Below, piece by piece: positions 7,492-8,786 of a stretch of 8,786 nucleotides of DNA. The position numbers and the translations under genes are program-made. Position 1 is the first letter of the stretch. The number at the start of each line of letters is the position of its first letter. The stretch comes from Chloroflexota bacterium (GTDB taxonomy: Bacteria > Chloroflexota > Anaerolineae > J102): positions 1 through 8,786 of the forward strand of contig JAJRXO010000465.1 of assembly GCA_024276255.1 (NCBI GenBank), written 5' to 3'. The notes under the pieces are model-generated. The model was not told the origin of the DNA, made no database searches, and saw only the letters and a list, made by a program, of their open reading frames with translations.

Positions 7492-8417
7492 ACAACGCAT
7501 CTCTGCATCAATCTCATGATCGTTTTGGCCGCAGGCGCTTTTTTTTACCAGTCGATATGTTATCTCGACATATCGGAATTGTCGTCATGGGAGTGTTATT
7601 GCTTGGCCTGTTGACGGCCTGCACCAATCCCCTCAATGACGAACCGACCCCGGCCGCCGGCACCAAGAATGAGCTGGTACTGGCCACGACCACCAGCACC
7701 TACGACAGCGGTTTGCTCGACGCTATTTTACCCGATTTTGAGGTTAAAACCGGCATTCGGGTGCGCGTAATCGCTGTGGGCACCGGACAGGCGCTGGCAT
7801 TGGGCCGCGCCGGCGATGCCGACGTGCTGCTGGTACATGCCCGGCAGCTTGAAGACCAGTTCGTGGCCGATGGCTATGCCCCCTCGCGTACCGATGTCAT
7901 GTATAACGACTTCGTAATCGTTGGTCCGGCGACAGATCCAGCCGGAATCAAGGGCATGAATGACGCAGCCGCCGCCCTGGCGAAGATCGCTGACAGTCAG
8001 GCCCCGTTTATCTCCCGCGGTGATAATTCGGGCACCCATGTCAAGGAACAACAGATCTGGCAGAAAGCCGGCATCACGCCCGGGGGAGACTGGTATCAGA
8101 GCGTGGGACAGGGCATGGGCGCGGTGCTGAACATGGCCAACGAGCAGCAGGCCTACACCCTCAGCGACCGCGGCACCTATCTTTCCCGCACGCAGTCCGG
8201 CCTGAACCTGGATATCCTGGTACAGGGCGACCCGATGTTACGAAATCCGTACGGGGTATTGCCCGTGACCCCGAACAAAGAAAATGATATCAATTACGAC
8301 GCTGCTATCGCCTTCATCAACTGGATCACCAGCCCCGAAGTACAAACGATGATCGGTGAATATGGCGTCGAAAAATTCGGCCAGCCGCTCTTCTATCCCA
8401 ACGCCAAAGCACAATAA
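7488..8417 (+). CDS. tupA: Tungstate ABC transporter substrate-binding lipoprotein
   Basis: This protein captures tungstate outside the membrane and hands it to TupB. The mature part starts after a lipobox LTAC (Cys45 from this start). It contains LATTTSTYDSGLLDAI (about 65-80), the TTTS oxyanion-binding signature of TupA proteins, and SRGDNSGTH (176-184), plus YTLSDRGTYL (223-232). These point to the TupA family rather than the molybdate binder ModA. Start choice is uncertain. ATG 7488 has GAGGA at 7477-7481 and a 4-base overlap with the regulator, but it gives an unusually long 44-residue leader containing RRRFFL. ATG 7557 would give a normal 21-residue lipoprotein signal, but it has no Shine-Dalgarno and lies in a palindrome. 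A Tat role for the RRRFF segment is unlikely because the hydrophobic stretch is distant. Product 309 residues from 7488, 286 from 7557. Confidence 0.93.
   Translation: MNNASLHQSHDRFGRRRFFLPVDMLSRHIGIVVMGVLLLGLLTACTNPLNDEPTPAAGTKNELVLATTTSTYDSGLLDAILPDFEVKTGIRVRVIAVGTGQALALGRAGDADVLLVHARQLEDQFVADGYAPSRTDVMYNDFVIVGPATDPAGIKGMNDAAAALAKIADSQAPFISRGDNSGTHVKEQQIWQKAGITPGGDWYQSVGQGMGAVLNMANEQQAYTLSDRGTYLSRTQSGLNLDILVQGDPMLRNPYGVLPVTPNKENDINYDAAIAFINWITSPEVQTMIGEYGVEKFGQPLFYPNAKAQ
7553..7575 (+). promoter_or_regulatory. ModE-operator-like palindrome inside the 5' end of tupA
   Basis: CGATATGT (7553-7560) and ACATATCG (7568-7575) are perfect 8-bp inverted half-sites with a 7-base centre. E. coli ModE sites, as I recall them, have CG-nTAT-AT half-sites in inverted order over about 24 bases, which this resembles in both sequence and length. 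It lies 62-84 bases after the end of the regulator gene and covers the alternative tupA ATG at 7557. I see no good promoter beside it. If functional it may act as a roadblock or autoregulatory site. It could also just form an RNA hairpin. Confidence 0.4.
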
Positions 8418-8428
8418 CGACATTCAGC

Positions 8429-8786
8429 ATGGACACCATTATTCGCGGCTTCTGGCAGGCGCTGAATCTCATCATTCATCTCGATCCTGCGCTGCGCGAG
8501 ATCATAGTTCTGTCGCTACGCGTCAGTGGCTCAGCCCTGATGATCAGCATCATCCTGGGCGTGCCCACCGGCGTATGGCTTGGCCTGCATAAATTCCGCG
8601 GACGCCAGCTTTTTATAGCCATCCTTTACACAGGCATGGGCCTTCCGCCGGTGGTCGTGGGTCTTGCCATTTACCTGCTGCTTTCGCGCCAGGGGCCGCT
8701 GGGCGTACTCGACTGGCTCTTCACGCCCCGGGCCATGATCGCTGCCGAAACCATCCTCGCATTCCCCCTGGTGGCCGGATTCACCA
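8429..8786 (+). CDS. tupB: Tungstate ABC transporter permease (5' part, cut by window end)
   Basis: This is the inner-membrane channel subunit of the tungstate importer. The visible 119 residues start at ATG 8429, 11 bases after the tupA stop, and the frame is open to the window end. An N-terminal segment (...LDPALREIIVLSLRVSGSALMISIILGVPTGVWLGL...) includes a first hydrophobic helix. The block TGMGLPPVVVGLAIYLLLSRQGPLG at about residues 70-94 is the conserved TupB signature and second helix, and a third hydrophobic stretch begins near the end. The Leu-Arg-Val-Ser-Gly pattern is typical of BPD-type permeases. Family and neighbourhood agree. The ATPase gene tupC would be expected next, beyond the window. 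No strong Shine-Dalgarno precedes the start, so it may be coupled to tupA translation. Confidence 0.93.
   Translation, partial: MDTIIRGFWQALNLIIHLDPALREIIVLSLRVSGSALMISIILGVPTGVWLGLHKFRGRQLFIAILYTGMGLPPVVVGLAIYLLLSRQGPLGVLDWLFTPRAMIAAETILAFPLVAGFT

Noticed and set aside
7521..7548. GC-rich stretch followed by eight T (possible terminator inside tupA)
   Set aside because: The only stem before the T-run is about 3 bp (GCC/GGC), too weak for an intrinsic terminator, and it lies in coding sequence.

Overview
This window looks like a moderately GC-rich bacterial chromosome segment. All genes recognised with confidence lie on the + strand and are tightly packed. The order tig-clpP-clpX, an endonuclease-type MutL, and transcripts that appear to start at or next to their ATG would fit a Chloroflexota (Anaerolineae-like) genome. 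That placement is an inference from style, not from a marker gene. No IS element, CRISPR array, rRNA or tRNA is visible.

Layout. Bases 1-99 are the tail of an unrecognised gene. Bases 100-356 form a regulatory leader ahead of argG (argininosuccinate synthase, 357-1628). It holds a near-consensus sigma70 promoter, an 18-codon Arg-rich open reading frame that would start about 3 nt from the predicted transcript start, a set of competing inverted repeats, and an intrinsic terminator. Together these look like an arginine-responsive transcription attenuator of the trp/his leader-peptide type, and this is the most interesting part of the window. A palindromic element (1658-1699) and an extended -10 promoter precede mutL (1791-3551), whose conserved ATG falls on the predicted transcription start. 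A separate promoter region precedes the proteostasis cluster tig (trigger factor), clpP and clpX (3690-7107), with clpP and clpX overlapping by one base.

A tungstate uptake locus follows clpX after only 18 bases and no visible terminator. It consists of a short ModE-type DNA-binding protein lacking any oxyanion-sensing domain, the lipoprotein TupA (start overlaps the regulator's stop) and the permease TupB, cut by the window end. An ATPase gene (tupC) would be expected just beyond. A ModE-operator-like palindrome lies inside the first 90 bases of tupA and covers an alternative tupA start.

How the genes work together. ArgG makes argininosuccinate, and the leader would sense charged Arg-tRNA. 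Trigger factor and ClpXP are the usual ribosome-associated folding and regulated degradation pair. ModE/TupAB would control and carry out high-affinity tungstate import for tungsten or molybdenum cofactor enzymes.
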